A DNA stretch of 47,301 nt from NCBI GenBank assembly GCA_026627385.1, contig JAPNUR010000025.1, forward strand, positions 1 through 47,301. Reading direction: 5' to 3'. The translations under genes and the position numbers were made by a program. The DNA comes from Bacillota bacterium (lineage in GTDB: Bacteria > Bacillota > Sulfobacillia > Sulfobacillales > Sulfobacillaceae). A model generated the notes under the pieces. That model worked only from the letters and a program-made list of their open reading frames with translations. It had not been told where the DNA came from and did not search any database. This document shows positions 34,642 through 42,161 of this stretch, one piece after another (position 1 is the first letter of the stretch; each line of letters starts with the position of its first letter).

Positions 34642-35640
34642 GTGTGGGAGTCTCGGCTCCTGACAGTCTGGACTGGATACGACCTCGCGGCATGGATTTT
34701 ACTGGCAGCCGTGATTGATTTTTTGATGGGCGATCCGCTTTGGTATTATCATCCGGTCCGGCTGATTGGACACCTCAGTATGGCTCTGGAGCGCGGGATT
34801 CGCCGACGCCCATGGAAGCGCGTCGGGCTGCGCGTCATGGGGACCCTGTTTACGCTCTTTATTGTGGGGTTGACCCTGGCGTTTGTGTCCGCATTGCTTT
34901 GGGTCGCCAACGACATTAGCGTCTGGCTTTTTCGCTTTATGGTGGTGCTCTGGACGTACTGGGGGCTGGCCATTCGCGGTCTCACTGATGCCGCCTTGTT
35001 GGTCTATCGGCCTTTAGTCACGAATCATGCCGATGAAGCGCGGCAGTGGCTACATTACATTGCCAATCGCGACACGCGCAAATTGAGCCGCGAAGACATG
35101 ATTCGCGCCACGATTGAGACCGTGGCAAGCAATACGTGTGATGCCGTGATCGGCCCCTTGTTTTATGCGTTTTTAGGAGGACCGGCTTGGCTTTGGGCGT
35201 ACAAAGCCGTGAATACGGTGGATTCGATGATTGGCCAGCATAGCGGGCACGTCGAAGATTTTGGCTGGTTCGCGGCCCACTTGGATGACTGGGCTAATTA
35301 CATTCCTGCACGGCTGTCAGGGTTAGCGATTACGGTGGCGGCGTCAATGGAAGGGCGATTCCGCCAAGCTTACCGGACGATGCGCACCGACGGGCGCCGC
35401 CACCCGGTGCCCAACACGGGCATATCTGAGGCTGCTATGGCGGGGGCGATTGGCGTCGCGCTAGGGGGGCCGAGCGTGTATGACCAAGTGGTCGCGCTCA
35501 GGCCAACCCTGGGGAAAACGGAGCGGCCAATCCATCCCACAGCGATTATTCATGCGATTGCGGTCAGTTGGCGGGCGATTTTGGTCACCAGCATTGCCTT
35601 TGGGGTCATTGCGGTGATGATGTCGGGGCGGTGGCTATGA
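34642..35640 (+). CDS. cbiB: Adenosylcobinamide-phosphate synthase
   Basis: Integral membrane enzyme (CbiB/CobD) that attaches aminopropanol phosphate to adenosylcobyric acid in cobalamin assembly. The start of the conserved part, DFLMGDPLWYYHPVRLIG, and the following ER-rich loop, then IANRDTRKLSREDMIRATIETVASNTCDAVIGPLFY and NTVDSMIGQHSGHVEDFGWFAAHLDDW, are the family signature. I use the GTG at 34642, because a longer frame adds 29 residues that look non-native; an earlier ATG at 34555 is possible. Coupled by ATGA to cobS. No cobalamin riboswitch core is seen upstream. Confidence 0.88.
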   Translation: MWESRLLTVWTGYDLAAWILLAAVIDFLMGDPLWYYHPVRLIGHLSMALERGIRRRPWKRVGLRVMGTLFTLFIVGLTLAFVSALLWVANDISVWLFRFMVVLWTYWGLAIRGLTDAALLVYRPLVTNHADEARQWLHYIANRDTRKLSREDMIRATIETVASNTCDAVIGPLFYAFLGGPAWLWAYKAVNTVDSMIGQHSGHVEDFGWFAAHLDDWANYIPARLSGLAITVAASMEGRFRQAYRTMRTDGRRHPVPNTGISEAAMAGAIGVALGGPSVYDQVVALRPTLGKTERPIHPTAIIHAIAVSWRAILVTSIAFGVIAVMMSGRWL

Positions 35641-36374
35641 AAGGGGCGCGCGCGGCCATTCACCTCCTTACCGCCATCCCTGTGGGGAATGGTGTCTCCG
35701 TGACGCCCTATACGGCCGCCTGGTTTTGGTTGCCGGGACTGCTGGCGGGTGCCGTCTGGTATCTGGCGTTTCATATTTTTGGTGCCACCGGGATTGGCAT
35801 AATTGCGGCCGTGGGCGGTGAAGCCATTTTGACGGGCGGTCGCCCCTGGAATGGGTGGGCTCGGGCCTTTGACCTGTGGGCGGTGTCAAAAGAGCGGCGA
35901 ACCGAGGTGCGGCGCCGGGGCAGTGTTGGCGCCGCGGGCGCCGTGGCAACGGGGCTGGCGTTGTTGGCGTTCTGGACCTTATGGGAGCATGGCGGCAGCC
36001 TGACGCCAATTATGTGGGTGTTGCCACCCCTCTGGGCACGGGCGATCCCGGCCTGGGGGGCAAGTTGGCGGTCGACGGATCCCTCGTCGGACTGGCTGGA
36101 TCAATTGCATCAGACGACGGCGTATGCGGCCGGCGCCTGGATAACCCTTCTTGTGTCGATGGGCTTTGGCCTGTTGGTCATGGGCTTTGAGGCCGTTGCC
36201 CTTTTGGGCCTCGTCTTGCTCTTGATGGGAGCATTTTTGTGGTGGGGGCAGCGATTAACGGCGGGAATGAATGAGACCTGGCTTAACGCCGCGGTGATTC
36301 TGACCGAAATTATCACGTTATACTTTTTGGTGGCTATCGTCCAACCGTCGTTAGTAGGAACCTTCATCCCCTAA
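35637..36374 (+). CDS. CobS-like adenosylcobinamide-GDP ribazoletransferase, diverged
   Basis: Predicted membrane protein of 245 residues with 6-7 hydrophobic helices. Position, length and the opening IHLLTAIPVG fit CobS, the enzyme that joins adenosylcobinamide-GDP to alpha-ribazole. The family's acidic motif (about LTGGxHxDGxADxxD) reads LTGGRPWNGWARAFD at 65-79: only the last Asp stays and the DG/AD pair is lost, and the later MKDSxxGTFG reads VRRRGSVGAAG. It is therefore either a catalytically altered CobS or a degenerate copy. The ATGA overlap with cbiB supports joint expression. Confidence 0.65.
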   Translation: MKGARAAIHLLTAIPVGNGVSVTPYTAAWFWLPGLLAGAVWYLAFHIFGATGIGIIAAVGGEAILTGGRPWNGWARAFDLWAVSKERRTEVRRRGSVGAAGAVATGLALLAFWTLWEHGGSLTPIMWVLPPLWARAIPAWGASWRSTDPSSDWLDQLHQTTAYAAGAWITLLVSMGFGLLVMGFEAVALLGLVLLLMGAFLWWGQRLTAGMNETWLNAAVILTEIITLYFLVAIVQPSLVGTFIP

Positions 36375-36485
36375 AATGGGTTCGGGATCATCTCAGCCAA
36401 TCAATCGGCAGTCCGTGGGGTTGGTGCGAATGCACCCGAGCGGTGCGTCCGGGATGCCGCGGATGGGTGGGGAAGGGTGATCTAC

Positions 36486-37004
36486 TTATGAGGTCGAGGG
36501 ATAGCGCGCGCGTTCGACCATTTGCAAATAATTGGGCCGCTTAATATCCACCACATATCCTCCCGTGACGCGCACCAGGTTATGCGGAGTGATGGCCACC
36601 CAGACCGCGGGATCGCCTGCAGCTGCCCATACGAACGGTTGGTGCATCAGATCGTTATCGATAAAAATGGGCATCTGATATGATTGGCCAGCCGGGGGTG
36701 AGCCGTAAATGTGCGTGCCACACAAGGCGGAAATTTCCGTGGGGCTCGCAGGGCGCACGTCAAAGCCAAACCACTGTTCTAACTTACTAAGATCCACGCG
36801 GTTGACCGGTGTGTGTAAGACCACGACTGGCCGGAAGCCACACCAATAAACCGACACCTCGACCATTTGGCGGATGTCCGCCTTCAGATGGGCGGCCGCC
36901 TGATGCACCCCCCGAGTTAAATAGTGGAGCTGGCGGCGATCCACTAGAGGAATATTTCCACTATTAATCATGTCCAAAAAGGGGAACTCAATATCCAGCG
37001 GCAT
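36486..37004 (-). CDS. YbaK/prolyl-tRNA-deacylase-domain protein
   Basis: A 172-residue protein whose C-terminal 120 residues follow the YbaK/aminoacyl-tRNA editing fold: VVLHTPVNRVDLSKLEQWFGFDVRPASPTEI, GTHIYGSPPAG, PIFIDNDLMHQPFVWAAAGDPAVWVAI. Members hydrolyse mischarged aminoacyl-tRNAs. The N-terminal 50 residues are extra and not recognised. It is divergent from the GatD-like gene; no tRNA synthetase is nearby, so it would act in trans. Confidence 0.8.
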   Translation of the reverse strand: MPLDIEFPFLDMINSGNIPLVDRRQLHYLTRGVHQAAAHLKADIRQMVEVSVYWCGFRPVVVLHTPVNRVDLSKLEQWFGFDVRPASPTEISALCGTHIYGSPPAGQSYQMPIFIDNDLMHQPFVWAAAGDPAVWVAITPHNLVRVTGGYVVDIKRPNYLQMVERARYPSTS

Positions 37005-37103
37005 TGCGATTCTCCTTGCCGTCCGTGCTATAGTTTAGCTTACGTGGGCAATGCGATAGGGGTCAAGAAATTATCAATATTTTGGTAGGTCAGAGGTAGG
37101 GTT

Positions 37104-37871
37104 ATGGGCGAGCAGCAATCGTTACGGATCTTATATCTTTACCCTGATGAAATGAACTTGTACGGCGACCGCGGCAACGTGCTCGCCCTGAGACGCCGCG
37201 CCGAGTGGCGCGGGTTCGCCGTCGAGGTGATCGCCCGCGGGATCGCCCAGCCGCTAAACTGGGATTTGGTCGACTTGGTGTTTATGGGGGGCGGCGAAGA
37301 TTCGCACCAGGCGCGCATCGTCGATGATTTTTTAGCCCTGGGGGAGTCGCTCCTCCCGCGTTTAGAGGCGGGGCTGCCTATGCTCGCCATCTGCGGGGCC
37401 TACCAACTCTTGGGTCAATCCTATCAAACAGCAGAGGGGCAGGTGCTGCCGGGCCTGGGGTTTTTTGACGCCTGGACGGAAGCGGGCCGAGAACGCGCGA
37501 TTGGCGACGTTGTCAGTGAAACTACCCTGACCGGCGCCCCGAAGACGGTGGTGGGTTTCGAGAACCATGGGGGTCTCACCTATTTGGGCTCGTCCGCCAC
37601 ACCACTAGGCCGCGTGCTGTTGGGGCGGGGCAATAACGGGAAGGATGGGACGGAGGGCGCTGTCAAACGCCACGTTATCGGCACGTATTTACATGGCTCG
37701 TTGCTGCCCAAAAACCCTCACCTCACCGATTTATTGCTGAATTGGGCGTTGTCCTACCGCGGGCGGGACGAGGAGCTCGCCCCCGTGGATGAGACGCTCG
37801 AATGGGCGGCGCACCGGGTCATTGTGGCGCGGGCAAAAAGAGAAAGGGCAGACGATTTGAGAAAAAAGTAA
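37104..37871 (+). CDS. GatD-like glutamine amidotransferase (lipid II amidation type)
   Basis: Class I glutamine amidotransferase of the GatD/CobQ-like group, 255 residues. The nucleophile is C97 in AICGAYQLLG and the catalytic His H197 in GTYLHGSLLPKNP, which is the GatD signature. GatD supplies ammonia to MurT for amidation of the D-glutamate of lipid II. No murT gene is next to it here, unlike the common murT-gatD order, so the partner must be elsewhere or this copy has another client. The cobalamin genes upstream do not make it CobQ, because the large N-terminal synthase domain is absent. Confidence 0.85.
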   Translation: MGEQQSLRILYLYPDEMNLYGDRGNVLALRRRAEWRGFAVEVIARGIAQPLNWDLVDLVFMGGGEDSHQARIVDDFLALGESLLPRLEAGLPMLAICGAYQLLGQSYQTAEGQVLPGLGFFDAWTEAGRERAIGDVVSETTLTGAPKTVVGFENHGGLTYLGSSATPLGRVLLGRGNNGKDGTEGAVKRHVIGTYLHGSLLPKNPHLTDLLLNWALSYRGRDEELAPVDETLEWAAHRVIVARAKRERADDLRKK

Positions 37872-37889
37872 CGTCACGGGCTCACGGCA

Positions 37890-37898
37890 TGGTATACT
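37890..37898 (+). promoter_or_regulatory. Extended -10 promoter of tatA
   Basis: TGGTATACT is an extended -10 element about 45 bases upstream of the tatA start and outside the gatD-like gene. Confidence 0.5.
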
Positions 37899-37942
37899 AA
37901 GGACAACGTGGCGGCAGGTGTTCGTCCGAAAGGGGAAGGCTC

Positions 37943-38173
37943 ATGCTAGATTTGTTTTCTCCGGTTCACATCATTATTTTACTGATTATTGCGCTATTGG
38001 TGTTTGGGCCGAAGCGATTGCCGGAAATTGGGTCAGGATTGGGAAAGAGCATTCGCGAATTTAAACAGGCGATGAACAGCGTTACAGATGATTCACAAAC
38101 ACCCAAGACACCGCCAGCAGGAACGGAATATCCTGCACAAGTAGTGGTGACTGAGGATAAGACGCAGCAATAG
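37943..38173 (+). CDS. tatA: Twin-arginine translocase subunit TatA/E
   Basis: Small membrane protein of 76 residues that forms the translocation channel of the Tat pathway for folded proteins. It has one N-terminal hydrophobic helix (IIILLIIALLVF), the FGPKRLPEIGSGLGKSIREFK amphipathic helix that defines the family, and an acidic flexible tail. The ATG follows AAAGGGGAAG. TatC is not in the window. It is ended by a strong terminator that directly precedes the next gene. Confidence 0.95.
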   Translation: MLDLFSPVHIIILLIIALLVFGPKRLPEIGSGLGKSIREFKQAMNSVTDDSQTPKTPPAGTEYPAQVVVTEDKTQQ

Positions 38174-38190
38174 CTAGGATTCGGCGGTCA

Positions 38191-38218
38191 AAAAAGGAAC
38201 CCGTCGGGGTTCCTTTTT
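38191..38218 (+). terminator. Rho-independent terminator after tatA
   Basis: AAAAAGGAACCC / GGGTTCCTTTTT, a perfect 12-bp stem with loop GTCG and a final T-run. It ends only about five bases before the ribosome binding site of the following cysK, which is unusual. Confidence 0.92.
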
Positions 38219-38235
38219 GCGTAAGGAGGTTTGGC

Positions 38236-39195
38236 ATGGCGCGCGTCGACGCCTTCGTGGGCGACACCCCGCTTATTGCATTAGAGCACTTATCTCGCTT
38301 GTTTCATACTAACGTCTGGGCGAAGCTGGAGTCCCGCAACCCCGGGGGTTCGATTAAGGACCGGACGGCGTTTGCGCTGCTCGATGACGCGATTCGCCGC
38401 GGCAAAGTTCAGCCCCATACGGTGATCATCGAGGCCACCTCGGGCAACACCGGCATCGCCTTGGCTATGGCCTGCGCCGCCCGGGGGCTCAAGTTAGTGG
38501 TCTTCATGCCGGCCGGCCAGAGTCTGGAACGTAAGCAATTGTTTTGGGCCTATGGCGCCACCGTCATCGAAACGCCACAGGAGGAAGGTACCCCAGGAGC
38601 GATTCGCCAAGCGAAGGCCCTCGAGCAACAGCTCGAGGGGGGACTCATGCTCCGTCAGCACGAGAATCCGGCTAATCCCGCGATTCACGAGGAGACCACC
38701 GGCCCCGAAATTTGGGAAGAGACTGGTGGGCAGGTGCAAACGTTTGTCTGCGGGGTGGGAACCGGAGGCACCATCACTGGTGTGGGCCGGTTTTTGAAGC
38801 GTCAAAATCCCAGAATCCGCATTGTGGCGGTGGAGCCGGCACAATCCGCGGTGTTGACCGGCGGTGCGCCGGGTCCGCATAAAATTCAGGGCATTGGTGC
38901 GGGGTTTGTGCCCGCGACACTGGATGAAACGGTGATTGACGAAGTGATTGACGTGCCGGATGATGCTGCGTGGGAGGCTGCGCGTCTGGTGCCGCGGCAG
39001 GAGGGGCTTTTGATCGGATTGTCGTCGGGCGCCGTCTATTGGGCGATGGAGCAGCTTTTGCAGCGGGGTCAAAAACAGGTGGTGGGCATTTTTGCCGATT
39101 CCGGCGAGCGGTATCTATCGACGGGCCTTTTTCGGCCAACCGGCGACGAATGGCTCCGCGAACGAGTGCCCACGTTTTTTGACAACCCGTCGTAA
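38236..39195 (+). CDS. cysK: Cysteine synthase, second copy
   Basis: PLP enzyme of the cysteine synthase family, 319 residues, with PLP lysine K41 in NPGGSIKDR, TSGNTG near 70, and GTGGT later. It is clearly a paralog of the cysK at 3109-4035 and differs in many positions. The strong AAGGAGG at 38223-38229 sits seven bases before the ATG and directly behind a terminator hairpin, so this gene is either read through from tatA or started from a promoter inside tatA. It precedes the tRNA-Sec gene by 23 bases on the same strand. Possible alternative substrate: O-phosphoserine or homoserine esters. Confidence 0.9.
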   Translation: MARVDAFVGDTPLIALEHLSRLFHTNVWAKLESRNPGGSIKDRTAFALLDDAIRRGKVQPHTVIIEATSGNTGIALAMACAARGLKLVVFMPAGQSLERKQLFWAYGATVIETPQEEGTPGAIRQAKALEQQLEGGLMLRQHENPANPAIHEETTGPEIWEETGGQVQTFVCGVGTGGTITGVGRFLKRQNPRIRIVAVEPAQSAVLTGGAPGPHKIQGIGAGFVPATLDETVIDEVIDVPDDAAWEAARLVPRQEGLLIGLSSGAVYWAMEQLLQRGQKQVVGIFADSGERYLSTGLFRPTGDEWLRERVPTFFDNPS

Positions 39196-39218
39196 ACCCC
39201 TTATCATCAAAAGGGCTT

Positions 39219-39314
39219 GGGGGTAGGTGGAGGCTTGGTGCCTTCCTCGGACTTCAAATCCGATGGTCGGCGTGTGACGTCGACGGTGGGTTCGATTCCC
39301 ACATACTCCCGCCA
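39219..39314 (+). tRNA. selC: Selenocysteine tRNA (anticodon TCA)
   Basis: A 96-base tRNA with the features of bacterial tRNA-Sec. Anticodon stem TCGGA/TCCGA carries loop CTTCAAA with anticodon TCA at 39254-39256, reading UGA. The D arm has a long stem (GGAGGC with GCCTTC, six pairs), the variable arm is long (GTCGGCG/CGTCGAC), the T arm GTGGG-TTCGATT-CCCAC is canonical and the 3' CCA is encoded. The acceptor stem is the long form; the last of its eight pairs is a G-A mismatch. The genome should therefore have SelA, SelB and SelD, which are not in this window. Confidence 0.9.
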
Positions 39315-39331
39315 AAGTCAAGCTCTGCAAT

Positions 39332-39361
39332 GCTTCCGTGGATCGGAAGCCATTTTATTTT
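39332..39361 (+). terminator. Terminator downstream of tRNA-Sec
   Basis: GCTTCCG / CGGAAGC with a five-base loop, followed by CATTTTATTTT. Stem of seven pairs with a moderately good T-rich tail. It would end the cysK-selC transcript. Confidence 0.65.
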
Positions 39362-39637
39362 GGCCTTAAAATACGCAAAAGTCCCCAGTCTTACTTCCTC
39401 CGTTATCAAGAGAGTGCGGAGCCGAAAGACCGCAGTCGATTCCAGTGACAGTAAAGACGCCCTGAGCGAGGGTAACGGGAAGAAATGCGAGATTTGCTAC
39501 TGATGCTTCCATGAGTTATGGCAAGCTTCTCGGGTGTATTCCTCACGTCCCACGTACACGGACATACATCACGGTGCATAATGAAAACATAGACTGGTTG
39601 GGAGCTATGAATGGCCCACGTGCAAGGAGGGGATGGT
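39362..39637. other. Spacer between tRNA-Sec and toxin-antitoxin pair
   Basis: No gene recognised. The stretch 39405-39420 (TTATCAAGAGAG...GGAG) resembles the start of a SAM-I leader, but the rest of that core is missing. The character changes here from housekeeping to island DNA. Confidence 0.35.
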
Positions 39638-39898
39638 ATGCAGCGGACCAACATTTATCTGGACGAGGACCAGTTACGACTCCTCAAACATCTGGCTGCC
39701 GAAGAGAATAAGCCGGTGGCCGATTTTGTCCGGCAGGCGGTGGACCAGTTCCTGCACAGCCGATTAGAAAACGATATGACGTGGCAAAGCGATATGACGG
39801 CCCGCATCGAGCGGGTGCGTAGCCGCGTGTCCCCCGCCATCGATCCCGATGAAATTGAGCGCGATATCCGCGAAGCGAGGCACGATGTGAGAACCTAG
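39638..39898 (+). CDS. Ribbon-helix-helix antitoxin
   Basis: 86-residue protein. The N-terminus (QRTNIYLDEDQLRLLKHLAAEENKPVADFVRQAVDQFL) has the strand-helix-helix pattern of RHH DNA-binding antitoxins. The C-terminal tail is charged and likely the toxin-binding part. The ATG at 39638 follows AAGGAGG (39624-39630), so a longer start at 39611 is not used. The PIN-domain gene starts five bases after its stop, the typical order of a VapBC-like operon. It should autoregulate. Confidence 0.85.
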   Translation: MQRTNIYLDEDQLRLLKHLAAEENKPVADFVRQAVDQFLHSRLENDMTWQSDMTARIERVRSRVSPAIDPDEIERDIREARHDVRT

Positions 39899-39903
39899 CG
39901 ACG

Positions 39904-40340
39904 ATGAACGTGGTCACTGATACCAACGTTTGGGTTTCGGGATTGCTTAACTGGTACGGAACGCCAGCGCGAGTGCTGAACGCCTATCGAGATTTGCGAT
40001 TTACCGTTGTCACCAGTGAGCCCCTGTTGGAAGAGCTAATGGAGGTTCTCCGACGGCCCAACATCGTGCGGAAATATGGCGTGACGGACGAAGATGTTCA
40101 AGGCCTACAGGAACTCCTGAGGAGACATGCCGTCGTTGTCCCTATCCATCACACGGTCCATATATGCCGGGACCCCGATGACAATGGGGTCATCGAGACG
40201 GCGGAAAGGGAAAGGCTTAGTTTTTGATCAGTGGGGATGCGGACTTGTGGGAGGCGGCGGAGGTGCAGGCCTACCTCCGCGACCAGCGAATTCAGGTGCT
40301 CAATCCCAAGGAGTTTTTGGACACGATTGGCCTCGGATAA
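39904..40340 (+). pseudogene. PIN-domain toxin with frameshift
   Basis: PIN RNase of the VapC kind, partner of the RHH antitoxin. The first 107 codons hold acidic residues D6 (TDTNVW), E44 and the DPDDN cluster at about 90-94. They stop at TGA 40225-40227, but the -1 frame beginning at 40221 continues in normal PIN sequence (FLISGDADLWE...) up to 40340. The shift lies at the T-run TTTTT (40221-40225). A one-base loss there, a sequencing error, or a -1 ribosomal slip on AGT-TTT-TGA would each explain it. Without slipping the product lacks part of its active site. Confidence 0.8.
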
Positions 40341-40953
40341 CATCACGATGAGTTCTCTGGATCCTCCGACGGTACGGGCCCGTGGTTTGCGTGTCGCGGT
40401 TGGCGGAAATGGATGATTCGATACGGAAATGGCGATATATGGCAGTATAATGGGCGTAGAGATGGCGGCAGGCGACAACATGCTAAAACCGTGGGAAGTC
40501 GCGAGACAATTGGTGACCCCAGTGAGGATTTCCTGTTTCTCATGGGTGGTATTGCCGCTTGACACGGAACGGGCCAAATCGGGGTTGGCACGGGGCGCTC
40601 CATTCGGATGGCCAGAAGTAGGGCGCCGAGATCAAAGGACGAGCGATTATCCGGTATCGGACCATGACTGTGTTACAGCTTGTGTGCAGCGGGATCGTTA
40701 TTGGTTCGGCAGTGTCCACCCCTATGCGATTCTTATCGCCGCCTGTCCGGGCGTGTATGAGCGCAGAGCTAGAGAGAGGCCTGATCCCTGCGCCCGAAAT
40801 TGCCTAGGTTGCGCGCGCAGGGGCAGCCACTAGTCTTCGGTTGTAGCGCTCTTCATTGATGGCGACTGAGCTACAACGAAATTTAGCCGAGTGAAACTTT
40901 GAGCCGTTAGAGTAAAATTCGGTGGGCAGGAATTCAGGAGGGCAGGAGATTCG
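40341..40953. other. Decayed stretch without an intact gene
   Basis: An open frame (40429-40833) has the weak HTH-like segment LKPWEVARQL, and a nearby frame reads FLFLMGGIAA then TERAKSGLARGAPFGWPEVG, which faintly resembles the linker of a serine recombinase. Stops and frame changes break it. I consider it a possible remnant of an IS607-type or related recombinase, but this is weak. Confidence 0.3.
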
Positions 40954-41181
40954 GTGACCTATGATGAACTAGAGGTCGAAATACGGAAGCTCGATCCTCA
41001 AGAGCGGGCGCGATTGGCAGTATTGTTGCTCTATAGCCTAGAAGAACTGTCGGACGAGGAGAATGCGCGTCTCTGGGCGGAGGAGGCGGAACGACGGCAC
41101 GACGAACTACTGGCCAATCAGACCTTGGGTCAACCCGCCCCGGACGTCTTCCGGCTGATCTGGATATGTCTCGGTGGATAA
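40954..41181 (+). CDS. Addiction-module protein without partner
   Basis: 75 residues, start GTG behind AGGAGGGCAGGAG. The N-terminal 55 residues (ELEVEIRKLDPQERARLAVLLLYSLEE, then ARLWAEEAERRHDELL) match the helical antitoxin-like addiction-module component family. The C-terminal 15 residues look unlike the family and may come from a frame break. No RelE/ParE-type toxin is found next to it, so it is probably an orphan or remnant antitoxin. Confidence 0.7.
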   Translation: MTYDELEVEIRKLDPQERARLAVLLLYSLEELSDEENARLWAEEAERRHDELLANQTLGQPAPDVFRLIWICLGG

Positions 41182-41634
41182 GATGCGCATGCCATATGTG
41201 CGCAACTCACAAGCACCAAGGTTCCTCTAAGGCAATCCACGACCACAACAACCGGACGGAAGAAGTCGTACCAACCCACACGGTTCGATCCCAAAATTTT
41301 CACCACTTTATTTTTCCGGTGAGGGGCTTTGTCCTACTCATGAAATAAGCTGGTCTCTCATCAAAATGCCTATGAAACGAGGACTTTCGGGCCACTTAAT
41401 GGTGATAAACTGTGCACAAGATTTGGGTATATCGACCAATCGCAGGGGGGAGACCTTTTTTCTCCGGTATTAGTATCACATCATCGGCGGTATCCAGCTT
41501 CCTAGGCGTCACGAGTTTATCGCAGCGCCGAACGAGCAGGCCCCTGGTTATCTCTGAGAGTTTTGCCCTATTGTGTTCCTGATCGTCTGCGCTGCCATCA
41601 AAACGCGATATTCTTAGTGGAGGAGGTGGCGGGC
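41182..41634. other. Intergenic stretch with a tRNA-like T-arm match
   Basis: No gene recognised. The string GGTTCGATCCC at about 41281-41291 is identical to a T-arm consensus and close to that of tRNA-Sec (GGTTCGATTCCC); it could be part of an attachment-site copy, but the surrounding bases do not extend the match. Confidence 0.3.
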
Positions 41635-41958
41635 GTGATCCCAGAATCGGATTGGCGAACCTTTAAGGAAATTCACCAAGTAGCTCTGGAGCGATTTTGC
41701 GAAAAAATCTTAGCTGAGTGTCGGACCGTATGTCAGGACAAGGTTCAGTCTTCACATAGCCGTTACCTGGCTCTCTACGATCTTGTTCACCAGCGATATA
41801 AAGAAATGCGGCGGGTATTTGACCCCTTCAGTCGGTCGACCGCGTTATTCTCTCTGGCTCAGATGTGGCAAATGGAACTCATTATTCCTGCGGAGTTGAA
41901 CCGCTTTGGGCCCGAAACCCGCGAGTGGGTAATGCGGGTTGGGCAACCCGACATTTAA
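41635..41958 (+). CDS. Unknown 107-residue protein of the defense island
   Basis: From GTG 41635 the protein has GGAGGAGGTGG as ribosome binding site. It is mostly helical and charged: TFKEIHQVALERFCEKILAEC, YLALYDLVHQRYKEMRRVF, FSRSTALFSLAQMWQMELI, ending in a segment rich in Glu, Arg and Trp (LNRFGPETREWVMRV). I know similar short proteins from genome annotations but can assign no function. It is encoded 200 bases before the McrB-type gene in the same direction. Confidence 0.68.
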   Translation: MIPESDWRTFKEIHQVALERFCEKILAECRTVCQDKVQSSHSRYLALYDLVHQRYKEMRRVFDPFSRSTALFSLAQMWQMELIIPAELNRFGPETREWVMRVGQPDI

Positions 41959-42161
41959 ACACTAGGTTCGCGAGTCCTGTGAATCGTTTTTTCAAAAACG
42001 CTGACACGCATAAAGTTGGACCGGATCGGGTGAAAAACTCGACACCTGACGGTAAAATCAGTATGCTTTTGTCCGAAGAACTTAAAGCTCTTTTGTTGAG
42101 AACTTAAAGAGTTTAGAAGTCGTTCTCAAAGTATTTTATAGAGATTATGGAGTCAGCTTTT

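Noticed and set aside
37104-37871. CobQ/CbiP assignment because of nearby cobalamin genes
   Set aside because: The protein is only the amidotransferase domain, with the GatD-type YLHGSLLPKNP ending.
39405-39430. SAM-I riboswitch-like start
   Set aside because: Only the first bases match; the conserved core around the GGCAACC segment is missing and no methionine gene follows.
40218-40230. TGA in the PIN gene as a selenocysteine codon
   Set aside because: The frame after TGA is not PIN-like while the -1 frame is, so a frameshift explains it better.
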